Under the pieces are notes generated by a model, which was not told the origin of the DNA, ran no database searches, and saw nothing but the letters and a program-made list of their open reading frames with translations. This document shows, in pieces, positions 54,731 to 62,561 of a stretch of 64,000 bases of DNA. Numbering within the stretch: position 1 is the stretch's first letter; every line of letters starts with the position of its first letter. The DNA is from a virus: positions 60,741 through 124,740 of the IMG/VR virus record IMGVR_UViG_3300037245_001295. The stretch is one strand, 5' to 3'. The position numbers and the translations under genes are program-made.

Positions 54731-55002
54731 TCTACAACCTGCTAAACTGGCTGCTAGGGACGCCGCCCACCGTGCGTGGTCAACTACGCCGCTGGCGGAA
54801 GGTGCATCCCTTTTGTGAGCGGATGAACATCCCCAGCGGAATGTACGACAGACTCCTTACCGAGCTTCGAGCTAGTGGTGTCCTGTTTAACTACGACTAT
54901 GATCCCACGCAACCCGTCGAACGGGGTATGGTGATCGGCGGCGTGCTGACGCTTCCGAGTCGGTACGTGCGGGGGCCTCAAGTGATCCGGGGGGTAGGCT
55001 GA
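54727..55002 (+). CDS. Hypothetical basic protein
   Basis: A 91-residue basic protein with a helical N-terminal part (NLLNWLLGTPPTVRGQLRRWRK) and a beta-like rest. Starts in the previous stop (ATGA). No motif recognised. Confidence 0.68.
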   Translation: MIYNLLNWLLGTPPTVRGQLRRWRKVHPFCERMNIPSGMYDRLLTELRASGVLFNYDYDPTQPVERGMVIGGVLTLPSRYVRGPQVIRGVG

Positions 55003-55364
55003 TGGATTCTTATATCGCTGACGTTTCGGTCCTGTCTAAGGCGCTCGGCACGTTTGATAGAAAGCACCTGATGGGGTGGGGAGTGCCTGGGTTTACAACC
55101 ACCGAAGTTGACATATCCCACCTCAAGCGGGTGTTCTACATGGAGACCGTCTGTGAACGTCGGTCGAGTACCCAAGAGCTACACTTTGGAGTTGGTCAGG
55201 AAGTAGGCGCTGTCCTCAAGTTTAACATGCGACTAAGACCGGGGGACCGCTTCAAAGTGAAGTATACCATCACCGGTACTCAGGGTGATGGCCCTAATTC
55301 GGTAGTGGTCAAAAGCCCCAGCGGCAAAGCCCTCCGCATCAACATCTATGCGTCCGCTGGATAA
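55002..55364 (+). CDS. Hypothetical beta-rich protein
   Basis: A 120-residue beta-rich protein. Starts in the previous TGA. No motif recognised; size and composition would suit a small beta-sandwich. Confidence 0.68.
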   Translation: MDSYIADVSVLSKALGTFDRKHLMGWGVPGFTTTEVDISHLKRVFYMETVCERRSSTQELHFGVGQEVGAVLKFNMRLRPGDRFKVKYTITGTQGDGPNSVVVKSPSGKALRINIYASAG

Positions 55365-55375
55365 GGAACAGGCTA

Positions 55376-55690
55376 ATGAGCTTTCTGCGTTTGCGTAACA
55401 GACTGATGATCCGACGTGGCTGGAACCGGCGAGTCGCCACACTGGCCGCCCGGCTATACTTGGGTGTGGATACGTGGGAAGGCATTCAGGCAACGCCGGG
55501 CTTTCGCGGCACCCCGCTGCTTTCACAGTCTGAGGCTATGAAGATACAGTGTGGCGTGTCCAGCGAGACCGAAGGGGTCGCACCCCCTGTCACCGGCGCT
55601 GGATGCGACATACACCCTAAGTTCAATGTCAAGGGCACACAAACAGGGAGGTTTAGAGGTGACTGTGAAAATCCAGTGCCAGCGAACTAG
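55376..55690 (+). CDS. Hypothetical basic protein
   Basis: A 104-residue basic protein, Arg-rich start and Gly/Thr-rich end. There is only a weak ribosome site (AACAGGCTA). No motif recognised. Confidence 0.62.
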   Translation: MSFLRLRNRLMIRRGWNRRVATLAARLYLGVDTWEGIQATPGFRGTPLLSQSEAMKIQCGVSSETEGVAPPVTGAGCDIHPKFNVKGTQTGRFRGDCENPVPAN

Positions 55691-55781
55691 CGAAGAGGAC
55701 GTGGTTGTCTCACTGTGTAATGAGATCGACCGACTAAGGGGAGGGGAGGGTCAAATTGACCCGACCAACGGTGACGATTGA
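55659..55781 (+). CDS. Small acidic protein, GTG start
   Basis: A 40-residue acidic protein starting at a GTG seven bases after GGGAGG; it overlaps the preceding gene by 32 bases. No motif. Confidence 0.55.
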   Translation: MTVKIQCQRTSEEDVVVSLCNEIDRLRGGEGQIDPTNGDD

Positions 55782-55912
55782 CTAGACGCGCTTAGAGTAA
55801 AGCGCTTAGTAAGGTTGCACCGGTTGTGCGGGCTTAGCGGCATTGGTGCCGCGCACGGCGTCCCCCCACCGGGCCGCCATTAACAAGACAACGGACACTT
55901 GGAGGTGAGAGT
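55782..55912 (+). other. Structured intergenic region
   Basis: 131 bases without a gene. It holds three hairpins: gcgctt-agagta-aagcgc (55788-55805), gcac-cggtt-gtgc and gcggca-ttgg-tgccgc. No convincing promoter is present, although TTGACT occurs at its start. It may be an RNA element before the gene at 55913. Confidence 0.5.
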
Positions 55913-56248
55913 ATGCGGCGTTACGGAGTTACGACAGTTGCACGTTGGTTGGCAGAGGAGTTGCCAGAGGGCGTGCGGTCGTACATTGAGGCTTGCGGTA
56001 CATTGCATGAGCTAGTAGCCATAGAGGCCACTAGCGGTCATCTGCTGCCCCGGCTACGTGTACGAGGGTTGCGGCGGATGTTACATGTACCTCGTGCTAC
56101 CCGGCTGGCTATGGCCACGCCTGTAATTCTGAGCATGGGGGAGAACTTAGCAGGTAAGTCGCTGGGGTCGATCTCTTCGCAGGTTGACCGCGCGGCCTTT
56201 GGCAGTTTCGCACTGCCGAGAAGTAGCTTAGAGATGGCTACAGTCTAG
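55913..56248 (+). CDS. Hypothetical basic protein, last rightward gene
   Basis: A 111-residue basic, Leu/Arg-rich protein. GGAGGTGAGAGT precedes the ATG. No recognised domain. It is followed by a 7-base inverted repeat and the main terminator. Confidence 0.7.
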   Translation: MRRYGVTTVARWLAEELPEGVRSYIEACGTLHELVAIEATSGHLLPRLRVRGLRRMLHVPRATRLAMATPVILSMGENLAGKSLGSISSQVDRAAFGSFALPRSSLEMATV

Positions 56249-56266
56249 TATTAGTATTTCTAATAC
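56248..56266 (+). repeat. Perfect inverted repeat gtattag-tattt-ctaatac
   Basis: A 7-base stem with five-base loop, right after the last rightward gene. AT-rich, unlike the surroundings. Could be a protein-binding site or a weak hairpin. Confidence 0.65.
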
Positions 56267-56394
56267 ACAGTAGCCTACGTGCGTGCGTGCGGCCGAGTAT
56301 CCGGGGATCAGATTAACTGGCGAGTTGTGCCTACTCCAAACGAAGGCATCTGACGCCCGCTTACTAACAGCTAGTAGAGGTTAGTTGAAGACAC

Positions 56395-56424
56395 AAGCCC
56401 GGCAAGACCGCTGCCGGGCTTTTG
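56395..56424 (+). terminator. Rho-independent terminator of the rightward arm
   Basis: A perfect 9-base stem agcccggca/tgccgggct, loop agaccgc, followed by TTTTGT. In the other direction it has AAAA before the stem, so it may end the leftward transcript too. The 56425-56692 region beyond it holds no gene; it has repeats of GGTCGAGAGCC and a small hairpin ggtca/tgacc. Confidence 0.88.
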
Positions 56425-56692
56425 TCATGCGCTGACCGATAGCGGGCAGCCTTCTCGCACGGGTCAAACTTTCTGACCTGTGAAGTTTCCAATGCCGCCA
56501 CCCAACCGTGCCGCGCCTCGCGCTTGAAAAACCAGGGGCGAATGGCCTATGCGAGTTAGAAAATGAGGGTGGTCTGGTTACGCCTGGAATCCTGATGGTC
56601 GGGAGAGTTCGGATTGTCGGGGTCCAGACGGGCGAGAGCCGGTCGAGAGCCGGTCGGGCCGCAAATCCGTTGCGACCCCGACCGCTCGCCTA

Positions 56693-58627
56693 TCACTCTA
56701 AACCCAAACGGATGGGAGGATCGGCCGCGTGCGTCCGATACCCCTCATCCCGAGGGATGCCGCCCCGCCTCAATGTCACACGCCCAGCCTCAACCGGTGG
56801 GCTTACCTCCACACGGTGGGCGCGTCTCTCCAACTGCCGGGAGCCGGTCCATCTCGACGATTCGTCCTCAATCATGTACTCCCGCGCTTGCGCCTCCGCC
56901 TGCCCGTCCCTCCCCCGATCCGGCGCCTGATCCTGCGCCTGATCCCACCGCGCAGCTTGACAGACGGGGCACGGGCAGCCCTCAGCCACTCGCGGGCTTT
57001 CCACGCATGGCTCTGGGTATGGCTCTGGGTATGGGTATGGCTCTGGGTATGGCTGTGGGTAGGGCTGCCGGCCGGGCACGGCCTCTGAGATGGGCACCGG
57101 CCCCGCCGCCCGCTGCGCCACCCACTGGGATGCTGTGTAGGCCGCAAGCGAATTCTGGCCGTTTGGTATCCGCCAACGCAGAGCGGCGGGAGCTTCGACC
57201 GCGTCGTCAGCTTCGACAGCTTCGACAGCTTCGACAGCTTCGACAGCTTCGACAGCTTCGGGCTGGTCGGCATCTTCCCAACACTTCGCAAGGGCCGTGC
57301 CGTGGTTGCCAGCCTTACGACGCCAGTAATCCAACAGGTCGTTATCATCGAGCATATCGCACAAAGCAGGCCAATGCCTACGGATGTTACCACCGAGTTT
57401 GGCGTCAATCTCGTCATAGGTCATACCCTTGACAGCATCCATGAAGCGGGCATGAAGCGCAATCCAGTTACAAATCTCACGAGCGTTAAGACTGCCATCA
57501 TACAGCCGAACCTCAAAGCTGCCATGACGGAGGTAAGCCCGCCAGTTGACAAACTCGAACCGGTCCCGACTCTCGGCAAAGTCCTCGATATGTTCACAGT
57601 TGCGAATCTCGGCACACTCATACTGAGGGCTACCACACATCGAATTGCCACCACGGCTCATTGTGACAAATTTCTTCCACATCGTATACGTCTTACGATA
57701 CGCATAAGCGATACGTAGGCACTCTTCGGACGAATCCTCAGAGATGTCAACATGGATATGAAGGCCACAACTGCTATTGGTGGCCCAATGCTTCTCGTCG
57801 GCAATGTCGCAAAAGTCGCGAATCTCTTGAAATCCAGCATCACCCTGCAAAATCGGAGAGACGAATTCTTTCCCCGGAGTGCTACATTCGTACACACAAC
57901 CCCATTCGGTTGTGCCGTGCAGTTGCTCATAACCCCGACATTCGGCAGTCTCAAGCTCGACGCCAAACCGGCGCTTAGAACCGACCTTATCGAATGAACC
58001 CGCCTCACCGCTCCAAGGCTGAGTTTTCCACGTTTCCGCACGCCCGTAACATCGCTCACAGAACGGGTCACCGTCCCAACCGCTATGCTCGCCACGAAGG
58101 ATAGCACGGCTACAATGGCCACACGTCACATAAATCGTCTCATAGCACGCACCGCACAAAAGCTCCTCATCGGGACTACAGAGCGCATCCCTACGGTCGT
58201 GAACTTCCTCGCACACGACACAGGTGAACCAGTAGTCACGCCAGCATCGGGCACAGACATGGCCACCCTCAGTCGGGTGGTTGTGGTTGTTCTCTTCGGT
58301 ACGACGGTCAGTACGTCCACATGTGGTACAAACCTGATAAACGGATTCGTGGCACGGGCGGCAACGGGTGTAGCCATCGGGACCAGAGACAATTTCGCTA
58401 GATTCCCTATGACGATTCAAGGCGAACACTTCGTCACAATCGTGACAAGTGGCGTGCTGGTCACTGAAACACCGTGCGCAGATATAGCCCCGATCCTCGA
58501 CGTAGATCATACGGTCGCGGGTGCGCTCACGGCCGCAACCCCCGACACACATGACGGTCTCGGACGGGTCGGGCACTTGCGGCGCGGGCTCATCGTCGAG
58601 CCATGATTCTTGCAGGTACGGGGGCAT
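56693..58627 (-). CDS. Amidoligase-family protein with zinc array and repeat tail
   Basis: A 644-residue protein in three parts. Residues 25-195 hold about eight CxxC pairs, a zinc-binding array of treble-clef or RING-like form. Residues 215-440 are the amidoligase-2 domain: FGVELET (221-227), KEFVSPIL, CGLHIHVD (287-294) and FEVRLYDGS (371-379), the acidic, His and Arg residues of the ATP/metal site of this glutamine-synthetase-like fold. The tail has VEA repeats (457-478), PYPEPYP repeats and a last Cys cluster. It should form an amide bond between a carboxylate and an amine. No clear ribosome site at the first Met. Confidence 0.84.
   Translation of the reverse strand: MPPYLQESWLDDEPAPQVPDPSETVMCVGGCGRERTRDRMIYVEDRGYICARCFSDQHATCHDCDEVFALNRHRESSEIVSGPDGYTRCRPCHESVYQVCTTCGRTDRRTEENNHNHPTEGGHVCARCWRDYWFTCVVCEEVHDRRDALCSPDEELLCGACYETIYVTCGHCSRAILRGEHSGWDGDPFCERCYGRAETWKTQPWSGEAGSFDKVGSKRRFGVELETAECRGYEQLHGTTEWGCVYECSTPGKEFVSPILQGDAGFQEIRDFCDIADEKHWATNSSCGLHIHVDISEDSSEECLRIAYAYRKTYTMWKKFVTMSRGGNSMCGSPQYECAEIRNCEHIEDFAESRDRFEFVNWRAYLRHGSFEVRLYDGSLNAREICNWIALHARFMDAVKGMTYDEIDAKLGGNIRRHWPALCDMLDDNDLLDYWRRKAGNHGTALAKCWEDADQPEAVEAVEAVEAVEAVEADDAVEAPAALRWRIPNGQNSLAAYTASQWVAQRAAGPVPISEAVPGRQPYPQPYPEPYPYPEPYPEPCVESPRVAEGCPCPVCQAARWDQAQDQAPDRGRDGQAEAQAREYMIEDESSRWTGSRQLERRAHRVEVSPPVEAGRVTLRRGGIPRDEGYRTHAADPPIRLGLE
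57001..57065 (+). repeat. Imperfect 12-base repeat coding for PYPEP units
   Basis: gctctgggtatg and gctgtgggtagg units follow each other. On the minus strand they code for the Pro-Tyr-Pro-Glu stretch of the amidoligase tail. Confidence 0.78.
57207..57261 (+). repeat. Nine-base tandem repeat, about six copies
   Basis: The unit cagcttcga is repeated with almost no change, coding on the minus strand for the repeated VEA of the amidoligase tail. The near-identity suggests a young expansion or slippage. Confidence 0.9.
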
Positions 58628-58648
58628 AGGCGAGCCTAAGGAGGGTGG

Positions 58649-58831
58649 TTATTTCAGGTTGTCTGTGATGAAAAAGCCGATTCCCCAGGATAGGAGAACA
58701 GCGACGACTATAGCCCTTGCGTAAGGGTAATTCGGGATCATCGTGAAAGCCCAAACTACTGCCGCAATCACACTAGCCGAGGTGACTAGGGCGGCCGCGC
58801 CAATCAGGACGAACTGCAAATGCCTAAACAT
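58649..58831 (-). CDS. Two-pass membrane protein
   Basis: A 60-residue protein with hydrophobic segments (residues 6-30 and 37-53). It starts in the stop of the preceding zinc protein gene and is 21 bases before the amidoligase start. It may place the pathway at the membrane, but function is unknown. Confidence 0.72.
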   Translation of the reverse strand: MFRHLQFVLIGAAALVTSASVIAAVVWAFTMIPNYPYARAIVVAVLLSWGIGFFITDNLK

Positions 58832-59007
58832 CACAACGCCGCCTTTGCGCCGCGCTCAGTCTTGCAGATGGTACAACGGTGCTGAACCGGACCCGTGCCA
58901 CTCTTGGCACACTCGTTATGAACGCGCTTGCCGTCGCCATACTTCTTATCCTGGAACTTGGCGCCTGCGCCCGTATTGTCAGAACATCGAAAACATGAAA
59001 GAATCAT
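58831..59007 (-). CDS. Zinc-type small protein
   Basis: A 58-residue basic protein with CFRCSD at the start and HRCTICKT near the end, a likely zinc site, with Lys-rich middle. GGAGACTTGT precedes the ATG on the minus strand. Overlaps the membrane protein by 3 bases. Confidence 0.72.
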   Translation of the reverse strand: MILSCFRCSDNTGAGAKFQDKKYGDGKRVHNECAKSGTGPVQHRCTICKTERGAKAAL

Positions 59008-59016
59008 ACAAGTCTC

Positions 59017-59235
59017 CTAATTGTCAAGAGTCAGACGAATGTTATGTTCGGAAATGAGCGAGCCATCCTTAGCAATCAGTTGCATGTCGCCAGCCTCAAA
59101 ACTGACAACAATGACAGGAACCAACTCACCGGCCGCAAACGTGCCAATCGGCACTTTCAGAGTACAGCCGATAAACTGCAATACCCCGGCATCCAGTTGA
59201 TCCCAATGACACCAATCAAACAGTGTACGTTCCAT
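59017..59235 (-). CDS. Small beta-rich protein in the amidotransferase operon
   Basis: A 72-residue protein (MERTLFDWCHWDQLDAGV...) with hydrophobic beta strands, no motif. AAGAGGCGATT precedes the ATG. It lies between the amidotransferase and the zinc protein, 67 bases after the former. Confidence 0.72.
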   Translation of the reverse strand: MERTLFDWCHWDQLDAGVLQFIGCTLKVPIGTFAAGELVPVIVVSFEAGDMQLIAKDGSLISEHNIRLTLDN

Positions 59236-59302
59236 AATCGCCTCTTTCGTTGTTACAGGTCCGCCCGCCCGGTCACTATCGCCGGGCGGGGCACCGGCTA
59301 TG

Positions 59303-60256
59303 CTACCCGGCGTAATCGCTACTGTCGAACTCAGTGTCAGACATGGAATGGATGCTGACACTTTCCTCATCACAGTACGTACCCCACGCATCGGCCCATT
59401 CCTGATCGTAGTCACGAACCTCCGAATTCCCCGAAGCCGCGCTCTCGGTCTGATCCTTATCCCTCCACCAATCGTTAGCGGCCTTGCGACCACGTCCAGT
59501 CTGGCTGTTGCGACGGGCGGCGACCCCATTACTACCCGCGTAATAATTCGTGGCACCCGAGCGACCGGAGCTACCATAGTAACCCCACTTGCTGCCGGAG
59601 GAGACAAACGCCTTGACCTCAGAACCCTCCACATTGGACGAGCCGACAAGACCGTCAGCGTTGAACTTCCAGACCTCTCCCTCACCAAGCGTGTGACAGT
59701 CACCGCCGGTGCAGGCGTCAAGATGCTTCCAACTGGAAGAATAATACCAGACGCCATCGACCTCAACAACGGCAAGCTCGCCGTTATGAGACATGAGGTA
59801 AAAATCATCCCCATCGAACCAACTCAAACCCCAGTAACCACCGATCTGATCGAGAGCTTTGTTGTAATCGCCCCGTTTCTTATTGAGCGACCAGAACAGA
59901 TATTCCGAGTCAACCTGAAACCTGTCAGGAGCGTCACACATGCCATTATGGCTACCAATGATGCGACCGTAACGGAACGGATGACTGTTGCGACGGTTCA
60001 CCTTGCCACGAGTGGCAAAACGGGTATGACCGGCGATGAACCACGAGCTATCGCGGGACGCCTTGAGCCACTTCGAGACCTTGTTATCGAGCAACACCTT
60101 AGAGGGGTCGCCGGCCCGTTTGGTCATCTTGCCAGTGGAATTGAAAAACCCGCACGAATCGGTCCCGCGCTCGCGGTTGGCCCACGTCAAAGCGCGCATG
60201 ATACCGAGATTGATTTTTGTGCCCTTAGGGGCGATTGCTCCGAAAATACCGCACAT
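59303..60256 (-). CDS. Class II glutamine amidotransferase (Ntn hydrolase)
   Basis: A 317-residue protein starting MCGIFGAIAP, in which Cys2 becomes the N-terminal nucleophile after Met removal. RGTDSCGFF, AGHTRFATRG and SHNGM are the other glutaminase motifs of GlmS/PurF/AsnB proteins. No synthetase domain follows; instead a Ser/Gly/Asp-rich tail (from about residue 235). It would take ammonia from glutamine and pass it to a partner, most likely one of the amidoligases on either side. GAGGACTTTCTGT precedes the ATG. Confidence 0.9.
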   Translation of the reverse strand: MCGIFGAIAPKGTKINLGIMRALTWANRERGTDSCGFFNSTGKMTKRAGDPSKVLLDNKVSKWLKASRDSSWFIAGHTRFATRGKVNRRNSHPFRYGRIIGSHNGMCDAPDRFQVDSEYLFWSLNKKRGDYNKALDQIGGYWGLSWFDGDDFYLMSHNGELAVVEVDGVWYYSSSWKHLDACTGGDCHTLGEGEVWKFNADGLVGSSNVEGSEVKAFVSSGSKWGYYGSSGRSGATNYYAGSNGVAARRNSQTGRGRKAANDWWRDKDQTESAASGNSEVRDYDQEWADAWGTYCDEESVSIHSMSDTEFDSSDYAG

Positions 60257-60355
60257 ACAGAAAGTCCTCGCCGCAACAGTAAGTGAACATATCGGCCGCA
60301 TGGCCGGTGACAATGTCGGGCGGTGGGTTGCGTCCCCCGCCCCTCTTCTATTACA

Positions 60356-60383
60356 AGTATACACCATCAGGGGCAAAAGTCAA
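60356..60383 (-). promoter_or_regulatory. Sigma-70-type promoter for the amidotransferase operon
   Basis: On the minus strand: TTGACT (60383-60378), 16 bases, TATACT (60361-60356), then TTGTAATAG. Leader of about 90 bases before the ATG at 60256. Confidence 0.85.
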
Positions 60384-60445
60384 ATGAAAAGACGGGCCAG
60401 AACCCGCTTAGAGGGCAGATTCCGACCCGCTGTCAAAGGGTTGTA

Positions 60446-61486
60446 TCAGAAGCGCGGCCTGATAGGGGTATTGTCGAACAGGGTGGCTCGCGAGTCCAGC
60501 CAGTCGATAAGCTCGGCGTCACCGATAAGAGTGGCAAGGCCCTCAAGGTCGTGGTCATAGTCGCCGTCGAAAAGATCGTCAATCTCGTCAAAGGACAAAT
60601 TTCTGACGGCATCCATGAAACGACAATGAATGGTAACCCACTTACAGATCGTATTAGGGTCAACAGTCCCCTCAAGCATCCGAACCTCAAAGGTGGTGTG
60701 ATCCCAATAAGCGGCAAAGTTCACCATCTCGTACCGGTCGATCCCCATCCCGCGCACCGCATCCCTATAGGTCTCGTGACTACGCCTTTCGACGTGATCC
60801 CGAAGATCGGCCGGACGCCATCCAGGCAGACAACTGTAAGAACCGCAAGAACGGCTGTGAGGCACAAGACGTGCCCAAAAGGCTGTACTCCTACTGTAGG
60901 CATACATGATACTGAGAAGCTGATCCTTTTCTTCGTCACGCATGTCATAATGGGTATGACACCCACAATAGTGGTCGGCGGTCCAATCGTTGTCACTGCC
61001 AAAGGCCAGAATTTCCTCAACCTGCTCAAGACCCTCATCACCGTAAAGGATCGGAGAATCGAACTCCATGCCCGAAACGGTGCAATCCGACTTGGCACCC
61101 CAATGCGTGCGACCGGCCAATCTCTGATAATGGTCACAAGAGGCAGTTTCGATTTCGATACCGAACTTGCGCTTGGAGCCGATCCTATCATAACTAGCGA
61201 CAGAAACGTCAAGGGCGGTGGGACGCCAACAACTGTTACTACTGCGACCGCCGTTACAACGGTCACACAACACCTGACCCCGATCGTAGTGGGCTCGTCG
61301 ATGGGTGCTACGGGTGATCCCCCTACCGTGGTGGTAGACAATTACTCCGCACTCTTCGCAGATTCCATACGACCGGTCAAAGCATTCCATGCAGATGCCG
61401 GTCGCCACGGAAAATTGGTGTGCTGGTTTGCGATCACGGCAAACGCAACAGCGGTGTGTTCGGGTTGCGGTTTCGGTTGCGGGCAC
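60446..61486 (-). CDS. Amidoligase-family protein
   Basis: A 346-residue protein. Residues 10-80 contain four CxxC pairs (CCVC, CMEC, CEEC, CDRC), a zinc array. The amidoligase-2 core follows with FGIEIET (108-114), MEFDSPIL, CGCHTHYD (174-181) and FEVRMLEGT (266-274). The start is a GTG seven bases after GGAGG. It aligns with the central part of the 56693 gene and lacks the long tail. Works presumably with the class II amidotransferase next to it. Confidence 0.87.
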   Translation of the reverse strand: MPATETATRTHRCCVCRDRKPAHQFSVATGICMECFDRSYGICEECGVIVYHHGRGITRSTHRRAHYDRGQVLCDRCNGGRSSNSCWRPTALDVSVASYDRIGSKRKFGIEIETASCDHYQRLAGRTHWGAKSDCTVSGMEFDSPILYGDEGLEQVEEILAFGSDNDWTADHYCGCHTHYDMRDEEKDQLLSIMYAYSRSTAFWARLVPHSRSCGSYSCLPGWRPADLRDHVERRSHETYRDAVRGMGIDRYEMVNFAAYWDHTTFEVRMLEGTVDPNTICKWVTIHCRFMDAVRNLSFDEIDDLFDGDYDHDLEGLATLIGDAELIDWLDSRATLFDNTPIRPRF

Positions 61487-61530
61487 GTCGTATCCTCCGA
61501 CCAGTGTGAATTGTTTCCCTTGACACTACA

Positions 61531-61558
61531 AGTATACACCACCAGTGGCGAAAGTCAA
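61531..61558 (-). promoter_or_regulatory. Sigma-70-type promoter for amidoligase gene
   Basis: Minus strand TTGACT (61558-61553), 16 bases, TATACT (61536-61531), then TTGTAGTGT. The GTG start of the amidoligase is 38 bases downstream of the expected start. Confidence 0.85.
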
Positions 61559-61620
61559 GCAAGAAACCAGACAAAATGCTTGTACTGGTTGACGGGGTCC
61601 GGGCGGGCACACCGTCAGAA

Positions 61621-62052
61621 TCATCCCCGCCGGTCTTCTCCGCTCAACCGCTCGCGTCCGCCCAACTGCGCATGCCCTCGCACTCGCGCCCCTCCCGACA
61701 CTCGGACGAAGTCGAACAACTGTGCGTATCCATACACATGGGCGAACCCGAAAATCGACACTCGATCAAAGGCCGAGGCGTTGCCGTACAGGTGAGAATT
61801 GTCGCCAGCGCGGGCGAACCCGCCCATCTGGGCGAAGCCATACACATGCGCCAACTCCCCCACCTGTACGTGGTCGAATAACTGTGCATGTTCGTACACA
61901 ACGGCATCCGGTCCAACATAGACAGAAGGCGCAACGGTAGCAGTCGCCGCCACCCAACCCCCACCGTTGGAGTGTTGAGCGGCAGGCACAGGCCCGTCGC
62001 CAAAGTCGTAAGTTGTCCCGCCGCCGTCCGGCGGTGGTTTGTCTTTACCCAT
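61621..62052 (-). CDS. Beta-helix repeat protein
   Basis: A protein of about 143 residues (174 if an upstream GTG is used). After a Pro/Gly-rich start it consists of repeated six-residue turns such as AHVYGF, ARAGDN, SHLYGN, AHVYGY, ARVRGH, the pattern of left-handed beta-helices (hexapeptide proteins such as YdcK). No clear ribosome site. Could be an acyltransferase-like or a structural protein. No promoter of the common type right upstream. Confidence 0.68.
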   Translation of the reverse strand: MGKDKPPPDGGGTTYDFGDGPVPAAQHSNGGGWVAATATVAPSVYVGPDAVVYEHAQLFDHVQVGELAHVYGFAQMGGFARAGDNSHLYGNASAFDRVSIFGFAHVYGYAQLFDFVRVSGGARVRGHAQLGGRERLSGEDRRG

Positions 62053-62158
62053 TGGAGCGCCGCTGTATTGTGCGCACCCCATTGGTGTTGGGGTGCGCTG
62101 GTTTTGACGATTAGCAGCTTTTTTGCGGTCGTGACACTCTACCACAAGTAGGGACGCG

Positions 62159-62278
62159 CTACCGACTTACAAGCCGCGCAAGTCTCAAGAGTCTACCGAT
62201 CAGTCCAGTCAGGACTATTGACATGGTAAACAGAATCTTGGGATTTGGTACCAGCGGCATCGACTGCACACTCGTCAT
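62159..62278 (-). CDS. Doubtful small membrane frame
   Basis: A 39-residue frame with a hydrophobic middle (ILFTMSIVLTGLIGRLL) in an otherwise empty 200-base stretch. No ribosome site and no coupling to neighbours. The rest of 62146-62348 shows nothing else. Confidence 0.3.
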   Translation of the reverse strand: MTSVQSMPLVPNPKILFTMSIVLTGLIGRLLRLARLVSR

Positions 62279-62348
62279 AACAGGTTGAAGCTACCGTACC
62301 GGCCTGAACGCGGTACTCGGCACAGCCGGAATAGGTAGCCAAACTGAT

Positions 62349-62561
62349 TCATTCCGCGCCCCCGTCCAACCCCTTCAACAAGTTCAGATCGTTGAATTCG
62401 TTGCGAAACAGGGGATCGCCCTGGACGACACGACCGGCTTGCTCGACGTAATCACGCCAAGCCGTAAAATCCCCCTCCCTCCCAATGTCAGGCCCGCCCG
62501 CCCCTACGGCCTGCAAAACGCGCTCAGCCTCAAGAATCGCTACAGCTTGGTCAATCGTCAT
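62349..62561 (-). CDS. Hypothetical protein
   Basis: A 70-residue acidic helical protein. Starts in the previous stop (ATGA) on the minus strand. No motif. Confidence 0.7.
   Translation of the reverse strand: MTIDQAVAILEAERVLQAVGAGGPDIGREGDFTAWRDYVEQAGRVVQGDPLFRNEFNDLNLLKGLDGGAE

Noticed and set aside
55785-55800. Promoter beginning with TTGACT at 55779-55784
   Set aside because: No acceptable -10 box at 15-18 bases distance.
57207-57261. Possible CRISPR-like or diversity-generating repeat array
   Set aside because: Units are only 9 bases without spacers, in frame with the gene; no reverse transcriptase or Cas gene is present.
56614-57432. Rightward 272-residue frame opposite the amidoligase tail
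   Set aside because: Low-complexity reading of the repeats on the other strand; no start signals.
59300-60286. Long rightward frame of 328 residues opposite the amidotransferase gene
   Set aside because: It mirrors the minus-strand gene, has a Thr/Val/Arg composition typical of antisense frames and no ribosome site; the minus strand has a promoter, Shine-Dalgarno and clear motifs.
60323-61795. Rightward frame of 490 residues opposite the smaller amidoligase
   Set aside because: Antisense shadow; runs across two minus-strand promoters and has no recognisable domain.
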